Source: Plecoglossus altivelis (taxonomy: Eukaryota > Chordata > Actinopteri > Osmeriformes > Plecoglossidae). From it: a DNA stretch of 64,000 nucleotides. Every line of letters begins with the position of its first letter. Position 1 is the first letter of the stretch. The translations under genes were made by a program, and so were the position numbers. The stretch covers positions 2,898,007 to 2,962,006 of the forward strand of contig BROE01000025.1 in assembly GCA_036571765.1 (NCBI GenBank). Reading direction: 5' to 3'. The notes beneath the pieces are model-generated. The model had not been told where the DNA came from, did not search any database, and saw nothing but the letters and a program-made list of their open reading frames with translations. Positions 12,774-24,898 of the stretch are shown here, one piece after another.

Positions 12774-13259
12774 AAGAGGAAATGGATGATTAGGAAACTC
12801 ACAACGCCACTCTGGGCCTTGGTCTTGAGGTCCAGCTTGATGACACCGAAGCCTAGACAAAAGGAAGGATGGGGACGACAAGAGAGACAAGGAAAGGGGG
12901 GAGGGGGGGGAGAGAAAGAGAAGAGAAGCGTCAGGCCTCAGCTGTCTGCATGGAACGGAGCGTAATGGAGAAACCAGAGGGGGGAGGGGGCAGGCTTTTT
13001 GAACTATAGAGGCAGACACAGTGACCGCTTGGGACTGCGCTCCAGAGGTCAGGGGTCAGGAGGTCACCATTTGAGTGCTGTGTTCTCACTTACTGATGAC
13101 TCCCTGATAAGGAGATGCAGGGCAATGTGTGTGAGTGTGTGTGACAGAGAGAGAGAAAGAGAGAGAGAGACTCTTGTGCATGCGTGACTCACCATAACCC
13201 TTGCTGAAGAGGTCCTTGGCAGATTTGCCCAAGTCAGCGTATGAGGGGGGGACGGCCAT
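9256..13259 (-). CDS. vdac3: Voltage-dependent anion channel, VDAC3-like; central exons corrupted
   Basis: Outer mitochondrial membrane beta-barrel porin for metabolites and ions. Clean exons (minus strand): 13193-13259 (start, MAVPPSYADLGKSAKDLF), 12803-12852, then 10271 to about 10361, 9752-9902, 9531-9588 and 9256-9347 (ends FELEA, stop). The C-terminal half (GGSIYQKVNE, AGSNNTSFGIAAKYQLD, LIGVGYTQSLRPG, GGHKVGMGFELEA) fits VDAC3 better than VDAC1 or VDAC2. The central exons, roughly 11187-11352 (STSG, LETKY and the WNTDN region), 10959-11007 (LDTSFVPNTG) and the first half of the exon ending at 10271, are recognisable only with many 1-3 base indels. No open protein can be read through them. 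This is either an unpolished assembly patch or decay of the gene. The first codon is preceded by TGAAA after a good acceptor at 13265. Confidence 0.85.
10110..10182 (-). repeat. tRNA-like (SINE-type) fragment
   Basis: On the minus strand, a TAGCTCGGTGGTTAAAACG segment resembles a pol III A box, and GGGGTCGAATCC about 35 bases later resembles a B box with a short GCGG/CCGC T-arm. The body between them does not fold into a convincing anticodon arm, so a tRNA-derived SINE remnant in a vdac3 intron is more likely than a functional tRNA gene. Confidence 0.5.
10958..11352 (-). pseudogene. vdac3: Indel-laden vdac3 central exons
   Basis: On the minus strand, TTTCCACCTCCGGCACCAGC, then GGAGACAAGTAC, then TGGAACACAGAACAACAC match the single 153-base VDAC exon (STSG...LETKY...KWNTDNT), but with frame-breaking insertions and deletions every 10-20 bases. 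The next exon, ending in TTCGTGCCCAACACTGG with a proper donor at 10958, also lacks bases at its start. The clean state of exons on both sides argues for local consensus error rather than an old pseudogene. A real inactivating change cannot be excluded from the sequence alone. Confidence 0.7.
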
Positions 13260-15023
13260 TTTCACTGTGGAGAAACCCAGGTAAAAGGTTTATCACTCAC
13301 GCTTCAACGCACACGTATATACACAAACATACAGTACAGCTGAGCACAGAGGCTAACACACACGTACACACTGCACTGTAGCAGCTAAATCTCTACACCG
13401 GCTTCTACTCTACACGTAGCACCTAGCTATGCATCAGCATGGTTCTCTAGAAGGGAAACACTAGCAGAGTAGCACAACACGTGCTAACTAGCATAGTGCT
13501 AACTACAGTAGCATAGCATCAACTCATTAACATGTACTGGCTAACCTGCAGTTTACTTCAAGCACCTTCCCCGCGGCTGGTGAGGAAAGCACTGGTGGTC
13601 AGCTGGCCTGTTCTGATAGAAGCTATTCAAGGCTAGCAATACCCAATACTCATACTAGCATCCTACCATACTATGAAGTATGAATATAGTATAACCTACT
13701 GAATAGTAGATCAATCAGGTCCTGCAAGACAGACTAAGGACCTAGGCTAGGCTAGGCTAGGCTAGGTCTGGGTTCTTGGCTAAACTGGGCTAAATTTGGT
13801 TGCTAGACCAGAGCTGCTAACTCTCACGCATTGGCCGAGAGATGAATTCATCTGATTGGTTACACATGCTGTGGAACCAATCAAATACGTAAGATTTGGC
13901 AGCTCTGTGCTAGACTAAAGTGGACTGGGCAAGACTTCATCATGGCATCATTTTGTTATAGGCTGTCTGGGTGCATGCTAACAGTCTGGACTACACTGGC
14001 TCATGTAGATGCTATGGGCAGGACTCGACAACCACTGGACCTGTGATCCACTACCTCTACCAGCCCCACATCTCAGCCAATCACATTAACCCCACAGATT
14101 CTCGAGCGGTATTCCTCTAGCCAGCTGCTAGCGTTGTAATCCCTAATGGGATCGCCTTTTTGCAAAGAGGAGAAGCTGATGTTCTGCATCCACTAAACAC
14201 CACAATGATTTTGGCCCTTGTTGCCCCGACAGACAACCTGCTAGCCAACGCTAGTGGAGTTCAGTCGTGATTAGATGGGCCCGGTGTATGGCATGGCTAA
14301 TAGCTGACCGTCTGTCAAAGCATACCTTTTGTTTTTACTCTCTTCATAGAACCTCTTCATTTAGAACCGCTCGCTGAAACCTCTTTATAGAACCACTTAA
14401 ATTGAAGGGCTTGTGGTGACTTAGTACTCGGGTAACCTGAGAAAGATAGATGCCCCGACTTGCCCTCCTTGGCTGGATATTCTAATCAGGGTTGTGTAAC
14501 AAGGTGTAACAAGGGCAGGTCCCTACGATGCCTAGACCAGTTATGCTTGGTTTTTATGAGGTTGGATAAGTACGGTATCACTCCAGATCGACACGGACGA
14601 CTCTGCAAAGCCAATACTTACTTAAATGCGTGTCAACTGAATCCGTACCCAGATGCAGTGCTATTCTCCGCTGAGAAGGCTTGTCAGCTGATTGAGTGGG
14701 CGGTTGGTTAGTTGGTTATTTAGCAGTTAGGTGTTTAGTTTGTCATCCGCTTGACACATGCAGCCTGCAGTGTTAGCATGTGTTAGTATGCGGTGTAGCG
14801 GTCCTGCATGGTTGCAGTACCCACTATGCTACGAGTCCACACCACAGAATATAGAGTAAGACCGGCCACATTTGACCGCTCAGCAGTTTTCTCCACCACA
14901 CACTACAGTACACCGCACTGTGCACTAGGCTACTCGTCATCAGGGCCCCGTGTGTGTATGCATACGTGTTCTGTGACTCAAGGTGACATTGCCACAGTGG
15001 GGTGTGTCATTCTGCAGGGGGCC

Positions 15024-15646
15024 TCATCTCAACTCGTCTGTAAAGTCACCTTCCTTGGTCTCCTCGTCTCCTCTCAAAGCTTCCACCAACAACACCCGTA
15101 ACTATCAACACACCGTGAAGGATGTAGGAGAGGAGAGAGGAGGTATAGGAGGAGGGGTGGGGTGGAGAAGACGTTATCTAAAGCTGTGCGGTCAAAGCTC
15201 AACGTAGGGACCATAGTCTAGGGACCCTGATGACAAGGCACCCCCCCCCCAAAACAAAAAAAAACAAAAAAAAAAAAGAAAAACAAAAAAAAACAAAAAA
15301 AAAAAACAAAAAAAAAAAAAAAAAAAGAAGAAAAAAAAAAAAACCCAACACAAGCAGCAAACAAAACAAAAAAAACAGCCCCCCACCCGCCAAAGGAACC
15401 CGCCACCCCCACACCCCGAACTCCACCCCAAGAACGCCCTCGACCACCCCCGAACAAAGCCCGCCACCCACGCCCCCAAAGCCAAAACAAGCCCCCCCCC
15501 AGCGAACAAAACGGACCCCCCAACGACCCCCCCACGTACAAACCCACACACAAACAAAACAACAACCTCACACCGCACCCGAAAAAACCCCCAACACAAC
15601 CCCAACCACCCCCAAGCCCCGACCGCCCCAAAAACACCCCCCCACC

Positions 15647-15703
<57 letters not shown>

Positions 15704-15950
15704 CCGTTTCATTTGCAGCGCGCATCTCATCTCAACTCGTCTGTAAAGTCACCTTCCTTGGTCTCCTCGTCTCCTCTCAAAGCTTCCACCAACAACACCC
15801 GTAACTATCAACACACCGTGAAGAGTAGGAGAGGAGAGAGAGGTAGGAGATTGCTGGTGGGGTGGAGAAGACGTTATCTAAAGCTGTGCGGTCAAAGCTC
15901 AACGTAGGGACCATAGTCTAGGGACCCTGATGACAAGGCACCCCCCCCCG
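15024..15950. repeat. Direct duplication flanking a T-depleted, poly-A/poly-C block
   Basis: The segment 15024-15250 recurs almost unchanged at 15728-15949, with the same order of words and only small indels. Both copies end in GATGACAAGGCA followed by a C run. Between them, 15251-15701 is nearly pure A and C with about four T residues and ends in a run of about 48 A. The block lies in a vdac3 intron. It looks like a mis-assembled or mis-called homopolymer region rather than biological sequence. Confidence 0.85.
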
Positions 15951-16010
15951 CCCCCCTTTTCCCCAACCCCCCCCCCCCCCCCCGCCGCCGCCGCCGCCGC
16001 CGCCACTCAC

Positions 16011-16143
16011 CAGGTCCCTTGGGTGTGTGGGTCTCACAGGCCCCACAGCTGCTTTTGCTCTCTGCCTGCTTGACCTCTACAGTGACCGCCTCCGCCAGCA
16101 CCACGCTCCCCACTGCTACCTGCTCCCCTGCTGTCTCTGACAT
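16011..16143 (-). CDS. vdac3: Candidate alternative first coding exon of vdac3 (N-terminal extension)
   Basis: Minus-strand ATG at 16143 opens 44 codons (begins MSETAGEQVAVG, includes SSCGAC and ends THTPKGP) and stops at a strong donor GTGAGT at 16010. Spliced to the acceptor at 13265, the junction codon is G+TG and reads on through Lys into the normal start ATG and MAVPPSYADL in frame. A pyrimidine-rich stretch ending in AAG lies just upstream of the ATG. Human VDAC2 also has N-terminally extended isoforms, but I do not recognise this peptide. A chance frame is possible. RNA evidence is needed to decide. Confidence 0.5.
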
Positions 16144-17389
16144 GACTCTTGGGACGGAGGGGGAACGTTGCAGAGAAGGAAAGCACATCGTTGGCATGCA
16201 TTCTCGGACTGTTGTCATAACAACGGGTGACCTCGGTGTGTCACCGGCACCTCTACATTAGGTCACGTTGGCTGGCCTCCCTCTCAGAACCGGTCGGCTT
16301 TTCTTTTCTAACGTGCAAAACGACACCCGGATGCAGCTCAGATGAACCTCTGGAATTGACATCGGCGGGTCAACAGCTGTGAATTCAGCCCAGGCTCCCT
16401 CCGTCCTCATCTTGCGTCACAAACAGAGACCCCCGTAATGATGTTAAAGAGATACCATGATGTATGGAATGAGAAGGCCTGCTAACGCAGTCAGGAGCCA
16501 TGCGGTTTGTGTTCCGCACCTGTGAAGTGAACCTGCACTGACAGAGGGAGGGGTCTGACGACACGTGATCGAGGGACCACACGTGTGTGCCTCTGCAGAG
16601 ACTACCGGGCTGTAAACCACACACACACACACACGCGCGAGCGCACAAACACCACACATTTACACACACAGTTCTGCTGTCTCTCCTGTCTTCCTGCTGC
16701 CTCAGTGTGTTTCTAAGAGGTTGATTCTAGGGCAAGTCTGCTGAGCTAGCCTGATGGTCGGCTTGTCTGTCAGTTATCCAACCCCTACAAGCGCACACAC
16801 ACACACTTTCTCACCCCCTTCTCGACTCCCTCCCTTATTACCTTGTCCCTTCTTGCCCCCTTCATCCCCCCCCTCTCCCTTCATCCCTCGCTCCTCTCTC
16901 TTCCTCAGCTCCCCAAACCCCCTGTTCTATATTCAGCCGGGGTGAACTCGACACTGCCACACATGTGACCGTGCTGTTTCGCAATGGTCGCTTTGCCCTG
17001 TCAACCATTCAGCACCTTTCCTATAAGTCTGACCTCCACCCCCTGAACACCCTCCCTCCCACTATCACACAAACCACACCTCTCTCTCTCTCTCTCTCTC
17101 TCAACTACACACACTCTTTCCTTTCCTACTGCACCCCTGAGAGGAGCACATGTTCCCTAAGCACCTGGGGGTCACGATGACACCACAAATATCCAGCTAC
17201 AAGACCGGAAAACACCTGGTGACATTAACAGCAAGATGGCTACCCTGCTCAGCTTCCAAACCACATCGCAACCGGAAGAAAACCACAAGGATCGTCCGAG
17301 CAAAGAAAAAAAAAGGGACTAAATGTACAAAAGCATTTCAACTGACACCACCAATACCCGCAGCTTAAGTATGGTGAACTGCTATACCT

Positions 17390-17905
17390 ATGTCATATAC
17401 CCTATATACTACACTCACCAGACACTATATCCTACTACACTAACCAGACTCTATATCCTACTACACTAACCAGACTCTATATCCTACTACACTAACCAGA
17501 CTCTATATCCTATGCTCTATATCCTACCACACTAACCAGACTCTATATCCTACGCTCTATATCCTACTACACTAACCAGACTCTAACCAGACTCTATATC
17601 CTACGCTCTATATCCTACTACACTAACCAGACTCTATATCCTACGTTCTATATCCTACTACACTAACCAGACTCTATATCCTACGTTCTATATCCTACTA
17701 CACTAACCAGACTCTATATCCTACATTCTATATCCTACTACACTAACCAGACTCTATATCCTACGCTCTATATCCTACCACACTAACCAGACTCTATATC
17801 CTAAGCTCTATATCCTACCACACTAACCAGACTCTAACCAGACTCTATATCCTACGCTCTATATCCTACTACACTAACTAGACTCTATCCTTCACCCTAT
17901 GTCCT
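17390..17905. repeat. Minisatellite in vdac3 intron 1
   Basis: More than ten tandem or interleaved copies of words such as ACACTAACCAGACTCTATAT and CCTACGCTCTATATCCTACT, with units of about 25 and 40 bases mixed. Copies are very similar, so length variation between individuals is likely. Confidence 0.88.
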
Positions 17906-19415
17906 ATACTAACCAGACTATAGGCTATAGCTTCACCAGTTTACCATACTGAATGCCCACTGGCAACCCCATGTTTGACATGTAGGATGAGGAATGTGTG
18001 TATGAGATAAGGACGACAGCAGTCATGTTACACCTGCTGAATTTATAGCCTGGATGTGACCCTCAGGCCCTGGGTGATATGTGCTCATGTATCTTGACCT
18101 ACTCAACATGACACTCCTATTGACCAAAACAGAACAGAAGCTTTTTTTCGTTTGAGGTTTGGGTTCATACAATACTTGCAATAATGCTACCAGACCCTCA
18201 TGTCATCCAGTTTTACAGATATTTCAGTATCACTGGTAAACCTATTGTCTATATACCATGGGTTGCACTGTACAATGCTGCACTGTACAATAATATGAGA
18301 CTGAATTACATGAACTTCCATTTTGCTAAAATCTTTAGTGGATTATTTCACTTATTTTAAATGTGATAATAGCTCACATAGTAGGCCTACACTATTAGAA
18401 CCATTTCTAATTTAGGTTCGACCACTATGGAATAACTAAACGGACCAATAAATCCGCTGTTCTTGTGCTTGTAGTCTGCTTGTTGTAATACATGTAATAC
18501 ATAAACAATATCGTTGACCTTGAAACTTGTCTTAGATCCTAGGTAAAATCCCCTATCTCTCATTCTGCAGCTGCTGTCGCTTAAACTTGCAGACAGCGGT
18601 TGGTTCAGGGTCTTTATCGACGTGGGGTTTTCGAGATTATGTTTTCAGGACTTTGGATAGCGACAGATATTACTTCTCAGGAGAAAGCTGTAGGGTATAT
18701 TTCATGAGTTTTCCACCGATAGTTGTTCAATTTTCACTTTCACTTTTACGCCATCGGCTGGACTCGCTGCAGTCTACTCGCTGTAAGTGAACGTCTGAGT
18801 GGCGGGTGCCCTAGACGGGACGGCAATAGCAACCGCAAAACTGGAATATTCATGGTGATTTTCTGTGAACCATCGTGTGCGTGCGCAAAGAGCTGTCCCA
18901 CAGAAGAGGATGAACCTGCTTGTCATTGTCCCCAGTACGGAGTCTGTAGTTGTAGACTAGGCCATTTTTATGCCCCAGCACTCGCGAAAACACCTATCCA
19001 CATAATTTATAGCACGACATTGCCCTTTGGGATAGACAGATGGTCAGATCTCCATTGTTCATTCTTCAATGCATAAGCCTCTTTTTTTGTCATTTTACCA
19101 GTCGACCTAGCCTGAGGCATTTACTTTTAAACTGACAGTGGTTTACTTAGTGGCATACGAGTAGTTGTATTATTACAAAATACAAATAGAAGCGTATAAT
19201 TTCGCGCATACATTAGTAGTTTGCTTGACAGGCCTGTAAAGCCAATGCAGCCCTGGAACATTGCGGACTCGCCCCCCCCGTATTTGACATGTTCCCCCTC
19301 CCGCAATAACTCCCGAAAAATCCGCTAAGCCGCAAACACAACTCCATCAAATATATAAACAGTCTAGACACTTAGCAGAGGAAGGAATGCACTATAAACG
19401 TCTATTTCACCTACC

Positions 19416-20610
19416 TTATAGTAGTTGAACGATGCGCACAGTTACAGAACGCTGTGTATCGCGCAATAGGGCACAGTGAAGGAGAAAGCAGCTAGGGGCG
19501 GACGGACTGAGCATGCGCGTTCAAACCACCGCGAGGGCGGGGCCGTTGCATAATTGTCATTGAGGAAAGAGGAGCGAAGTCACAAACAAACCGTTGAAAC
19601 AAATAAACTTTTTCTTTTTTTGTGTGTGTGAAAGTTTATGGTGTTGACTGTTGCGCCATTTCTGAGCGAGAGGTGTTTTAAAATTGACACCGCAGACTGG
19701 CTTGGCCTGCATCCATTTTGGCAGTCCAAATGGACATAAATTATACATCATATCGCCGTAAAACGAATCACAGTTGGTCATTGACGTATAAGAATGTAGC
19801 TAAAATACAAATACCCGAGTGTTGCTTATGTGACTATTAATGCAACAGACTGCACACATCTGAAAGTGCTGCCTTAAATTATTATGTCGTTAGCTAGCTT
19901 CACAGTAGGTTATGCTACAGCTAGCACTAGCTCTAGCTAGCTAGTCTAATGGTTTGAAAATGGAATGTGTACGGCCTACTTTGCAGTGATAGGTGTATAT
20001 TGATCATCCAGGTCTGAACTAAATAATTGAACTAAAGTAGCCTGGTCTGAACATTTACGTTTCTTTTGAATCGTTTTAATTAAAACTGTGTTTGTGCTTG
20101 CCGGCTTGTCATCGTAATGTCTTTTATATACGTTCGGAGCCTTTTTATCTGCCGAATGGGTCATCAGCGTTGCCATGGTGACGATTGCAGCTTGAGTAGT
20201 GTTGACATTGCGTCATCAGTCTGCGTGTTGTTGACCGGGCAATCAACGTCTGCGGCTTAACAAGTGTCTTTCTTTTAAGATTTTACAGGTAAACTCAACG
20301 TACTGGAGAATAGCTTATATATGCATTTCACTTTTTATTTCATTACAACGTAACGAAATCACCTTTCATGCTATCTCTGTCAACTCTGTCAGCTGAACCT
20401 AAATAGATCTAGCTAGCGAACGATAGTTTAATGTACCGTAGCATTCAAAGCATTAGAGCTAATGCTAGCCTAGCTAGCCATGATCACCTGAATCAAGTAC
20501 GTTCTGTGGCGTTTGCAAACCAGCTGGCTACTTAGCTCATTTGATCTATATGCTTAGAACAAGAGCGTTCTGACCACGTCTTGCTTCCTGTTCGTGAAGG
20601 TGTTTGAATA
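19416..20610. promoter_or_regulatory. Region between divergent vdac3 and enkd1 genes
   Basis: vdac3 exon 1 (minus, ending 19415) and enkd1 (plus, ATG 20611) point away from each other. A GC-rich patch at about 19480-19550 (GCGAGGGCGGGGCC) resembles an Sp1-type box close to the inferred vdac3 transcription start. No open frame of note lies between. Whether the two share one promoter cannot be decided, because the enkd1 start of transcription is not visible. Confidence 0.4.
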
Positions 20611-23363
20611 ATGTGTGAGGGACGGTCTATGATATCTGGGCCAATCCCCCCAGACCCCTCTCTGTTCCCTGAGTACTACAGGCGACCTGCCTCTGGTAAG
20701 AAGTTACACCATAACTTCTAGCCTCTTAGCACAGTTAGCTCTCAGTGCTCCTTACAAATATCCACTAATTTCTGAGTTTTATTGTTGCGTGAAATGGTCA
20801 TTCATTAATAACTTTAATCTCACTCGCGCCCATCCTCATGTGCGTCGAACCCCAGCCAGGGGTCGTCTGGAAGGGAATGCAGAAGGGGGCCCTGGCCTGC
20901 TGTCTGGACCCCTGGCTCCAGACCCTGTAATGTACCCTGGCTTCTACAGCGCCCGTGCCCCCCAGGCCCCCCGCATCGGCCCCAACGCCACCCACATCCT
21001 GGAGAGGGGTCAGAAAGGTGTGGTAGGGGCCCTACTCAAACTGGATGGAATCTCTCTCAGCCCCAACCCCCCCAAACACAGTAAGGACAAACAGTACCGG
21101 GCCTACTGGATCCACATGCCCTCCGCATTCTGACTTTACACACGATTTGTCATAGCTCAGGTCATCTGAAGTTGGAGTTGGTACTAACTCATTTGAGTAA
21201 CTATGTGAGTGATGTGTGTTCAGTGTCCGCGACTTGTTGGGTTTTTCTTGTTAAACTTGATCTGGGACGACAATCCTTTGGCAGCTTTAACCAGAAAATA
21301 ACTTGCTCCATAAAATGATAAACTAGGTCTACTTTACACTGAATTAGGTGTACTGCAGATACAGTCATTCTCATCTGGGGCCAGCCACTCCCCCATCTCT
21401 GAAGGCTTTTTATTGGAATATTTGACATTTAATTCCATTAGCAGACGCTTATCCAAAGCCACATACAACATGTATGCGACCTGCCCGTGTGTTGTGTCTC
21501 TCAGAGCAGATGCTGCGTGACTACGGGAAGGAGAACGTGCGCCGGCTCCGAGAGATCCAGAGGAGATGCCGGGAACAGGAGGTCCAGAGACAGCAAGCCC
21601 GCCCCGTGCCTGTGAAGGCCCTCTGGAGCTCCCCCAAGTACCAGGACGTCCCCTCCAGAGTCATGGCCCAGCTACAGGTGAGGGGCCCACATTTGCAGGC
21701 CAGGCGGACGTCAGCATCCTACCCAGGGTTGGCAAGCCTTCAACGTAGCACCCTGTTACTTTCGCGCACGTCATTTTCCGTGTTGACAGATTGGTTGTTG
21801 ACAGTTCGGTTGTTGACAGTTCGAGCCGCTGCTGACCGCTTGCTTCTAGAGGATTGTGAACTTTGTTATTGGTCACTGAAGCGCGGAAGATAAGGCTCCT
21901 CCATTCCTCCTCCTAGCAAGAGACCAGCCCTCCTGCCAGGCCGGAGTGTCAGAACTTCCTGAAAGCCCACTCCCACTGCGGCTCTGCTGGTCGCCCCCGA
22001 CCTCAGCGGGCCCCCTCACCCTCTACATGTCCGTCTCCTCGTCCAGCCTCACGCAACAGCACCCACAACCTGCAGGTGAGAGGACATTTTGTATTAGATG
22101 TGGGCAGAATGATATGCTGGGATTTTGGCAGGTTTAGGCAGGTAGTGTTTTTGGGGTACAGTAGAAAAGCTTGGTATGTTCACATTGGATCAGGACCAAC
22201 TCAGCAATCCACAGTTCTGTGTACTCGCATAGATATGCGGGAACAAATGTAAGGTCCCAGTGATCTCATTAAGCTGCCATGTTTAATATGGATTCGCACG
22301 TTTTGAAGTTCATGTCGCAGCGAATTGACTTCCCTTCTGCCTTCTGTCATTCGTGGTGCCCCAGTTGGAGGTGCGGGGGAGGACGGTGGACTTTGTGACC
22401 CACAACGCCCGCGGGGCTGGGAAGACTGGACTGCGACGCTCCCAGTCTCTGACCAGCCTCGGGAACAAGCCGGTTCCCAGCGCTGTCAAGGGACAGGTCC
22501 CTCAGTAGTGAGTTCATCTCTGTTTGACACAAAAATCACCACTTCAAGTTCAAGTTGTGCTTTATTGTCATTCCGCTACATGCGGGTGCATACAGTGGAA
22601 CGAAATGTCGTGCCTCACAGAGCCACGGTGCTACATAAGTACAGACATTCAACAGTACAGACTAACAACAAACAATTTAAAATAAATATAACATTTTTCC
22701 TATACATAAACTAAACAGGATACAAACTATACAAACTGTACGAATACTTACCAATGTGCATGTGCATAGAGTATTGTACATGTGCGAAGAATAGATACAT
22801 AGGGGGTGCTTTCCACCCCCTGTGTAGCTTCAGTTTACAGGCAGTGGTTGATGAGATGTGTAAAGTCCATACACCATGAACCAGTTATGTTCTCTCTGAA
22901 ATCTGTACATCTTGTTTTTCTCCTTGCTCTCTCATCAACGTACCCCTCTCTTTCTTTCTTGCTCGAACTTTCTCTGTCCCTCACTCTCTCTTGCTCTCTC
23001 TCTCTCTCTTTTTTGCTCTCTGTTTTGCTACCTCTCTCTCTTGCTCACGCTCTCTCTCTTGCTCGCTCTCTCTCTCTTGCTCTCTCTATCTGTCACTCTC
23101 ATGCTCTCTTGCTCTCTCAGCCTGGAGGAGAGGAAGGAGCAGTGGAGGAGGGAGGCAGAGGAGAGGAGGAGAAACGCCCCTGATCCGTCCGTCCCAGCAG
23201 GCCATACCCTGATGTCAGACGGGGAGAGACAGGAAACTCTGCAGACCCTGAAAGACAGTACGTCTCTCCTCCTCTTCTCAGCCTGCCTGCAGATTAGTCT
23301 CCACGTTTAAGCTCCTTATCTCAAAAAGGCGCTCGCTCTGATGCTCGTGCTCTGTTTTGCTCA

Positions 23364-23422
<59 letters not shown>

Positions 23423-23821
23423 CCCCTCTCTTTCTCTCTCCCTCCCTGCGTCTCACTCTCTTTCTCTCTCTCTCCCTCGCACCCTCTCTCTGCCTCTCTC
23501 TCTCCCTCACGCCCTCTCTCCCTCTCTCCCTCTCTCTCCCTTTCTCTCTCCCTCCCTCTCCCTCTCTCCCTCTCTCCCTCCCTCGCTCTCTCTCCCTCTC
23601 TCTCTCCCTCCCTTTCTCTCTCCCTCCCTCTCACTCTCTCCCCCTCTCTCTCTCTCCCAGCCCACAAGACTCTGGTGTCTGAGCTGCTCTCTCTCCCAGT
23701 GAGGGCTGACACCCTGAGCACTCGCTCACGTCGCAGCCAGCTGGACCACCAGCTCTCGGAGGTAGAAGAGGCCATCAAGATCTTCTCCAGGGACAAGGTC
23801 TTCGTCAAGACCAACTCCTAA
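20611..23821 (+). CDS. enkd1: Enkurin domain-containing protein 1
   Basis: Microtubule- and centriole/cilium-associated protein in vertebrates. Seven coding exons: 20611-20695, 20856-21080, 21505-21677, 21917-22075, 22365-22507, 23121-23257, 23661-23821. Phases agree and give 360 aa (human about 346). Conserved blocks: N-terminal MCEG...ISGPIPPDPSLFPEYYRRP, GRLEGNA, ILERGQKGV, KENVRRLREIQRR, LKALW-like VKALWSSPKYQDVPSRV, FLKAHSHCG, DFVTHNARGA with a following RRSQSL, and a C-terminal enkurin-type helical end VEEAIKIFSRDKVFVKTNS. Basic coiled-coil character is clear in exons 3 and 6. It lies head-to-head with vdac3. ATTAAA at 24283-24288 is the likely poly(A) signal. One intron holds a dispersed repeat (22543-22783), and CT repeats precede the last two exons. 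Confidence 0.95.
21421..21472. mobile_element. Fragment of a common teleost retroposon tail
   Basis: ATTAGCAGACGCTTATCCAA followed by AGCCACATACAA resembles the 'CATTTAGCAGACGCTTTTATCC' conserved segment dispersed through fish genomes (V-SINE or LINE tail). Only about 50 bases remain, in an enkd1 intron. Confidence 0.5.
22543..22783. mobile_element. Dispersed repeat, copy 1 (enkd1 intron)
   Basis: A 241-base segment starting TCAAGTTCAAGTTGTGCTTT and ending GAGTATTGTACATGT is about 96% identical to 26055-26294 in the same orientation. It contains GGAACGAAATG, typical of fish retroelement ends. I cannot assign the family. Confidence 0.75.
23360..23660. repeat. CT/CCCT low-complexity tract before last enkd1 exon
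   Basis: About 300 bases of CTCTCT and CCCTCTCTC run into the acceptor at 23660. They give long false Ser/Leu/Pro-rich frames on the plus strand and Arg/Glu-rich frames on the minus strand. Confidence 0.85.
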
Positions 23822-24567
23822 CCTCCGGTGGCCAAGGGGGCGATTCTGCCAGAGGAGAGAGGCCTGGGGGGATGTTCTGAAAGACTTGAAGGAGCTGTGT
23901 TCTCTCGTTAGACCACTTTTATTTTCATAATGCGCTTACAAATGTTCTAATATGTTCATACTGAATCGAAGTGAGCTTTTAGATGTGAATTGATTGAATC
24001 AAGTCATATTTTTTTCCTTTTTTAAGCAGGACTTCTTTGTATTTCCTTCTACTGATACTGAATGTATTACACAGTTTGGTCCTTGATAGAATACAACTCT
24101 TGGGTAACAGACTATATACATTTTGTACACTGAGAGGAAGGATATCAAATCAACTGTAACTGACTGGAACATTATCCTCTATTTTCTTATAAATTGTGTT
24201 TGCAATGTGTGATACACTGCTGTTATTCTATTTAAACTGCTGGCTATGATGAATAAGTCATGATGGATGTATTCAGTGTTTTATTAAAGAAATGTACTTA
24301 CCAGTATTTATTTGGGTTGATGTGGATACCTGGACCCCTTAATCTGTGTGTATATATAGGTTTAGGGTTATACATATATATACATACATATACATACATA
24401 CACACATATATATATGTATATATATATGTATGTATGTAGTGGAATTTCCCCATTGAGGGGCAAATAAAGGATCTCTTATCTTATATAATATATATATATG
24501 TGTGTGTGTATGTATATATACATATATATATACATATATATATGTATATATACACACACACATACAT

Positions 24568-24607
<40 letters not shown>

Positions 24608-24898
24608 ATGTATACATGTACACACACACACACACACATATACACACATATATATGTACATAGAGAGAGATGAGCACATGTTCGATGTTTAATCAGTAAA
24701 AAATGACATACAGTATATCCTACTTGTCTATAGTCACGCCCCCAAGTTCTATGACGTGTAACAAATGCCCAGCTGCCCCCTTTGCGTTCATTGTTCACTA
24801 GCTCTAGGCTAACCGCTAGTTTAGCTAGCTAATAGAGACTGCTAGTTCTCCTAAGTAAATTTGTTTGCAAGTGTACATAAAAAACCGACTATACAACG
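23822..24898. other. enkd1 3' UTR, microsatellite and polb upstream region
   Basis: 3' UTR to about 24300. TA/CA/TG compound microsatellites occupy 24345-24665. In their middle, 24440-24480 holds GGAATTTCCCCATTGAGGGG then CAAATAAAGGATCTCTTATC, a typical 3' tail of a teleost L2-like LINE, with the microsatellite as its decayed terminal repeat. The GCTAGCTAG-rich polb upstream follows. Confidence 0.6.

Larger units (their letters stand above)
13265..19415 (-). other. vdac3: vdac3 first intron region
   Basis: Apart from the candidate exon at 16011-16143, the artefact-like duplication at 15.0-15.95 kb and the array at 17.39-17.91 kb, I see no coding exon. A CTAGG pentamer repeat lies near 13740-13766. 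The likely non-coding exon 1 ends at 19415 (minus strand, TATAAG followed by GTAGGTGA). Confidence 0.5.

Noticed and set aside
15192..15907. Phe/Gly-rich and Lys/Pro-rich frames of 170-225 codons
   Set aside because: Product of the T-depleted A/C block, probably an assembly artefact.
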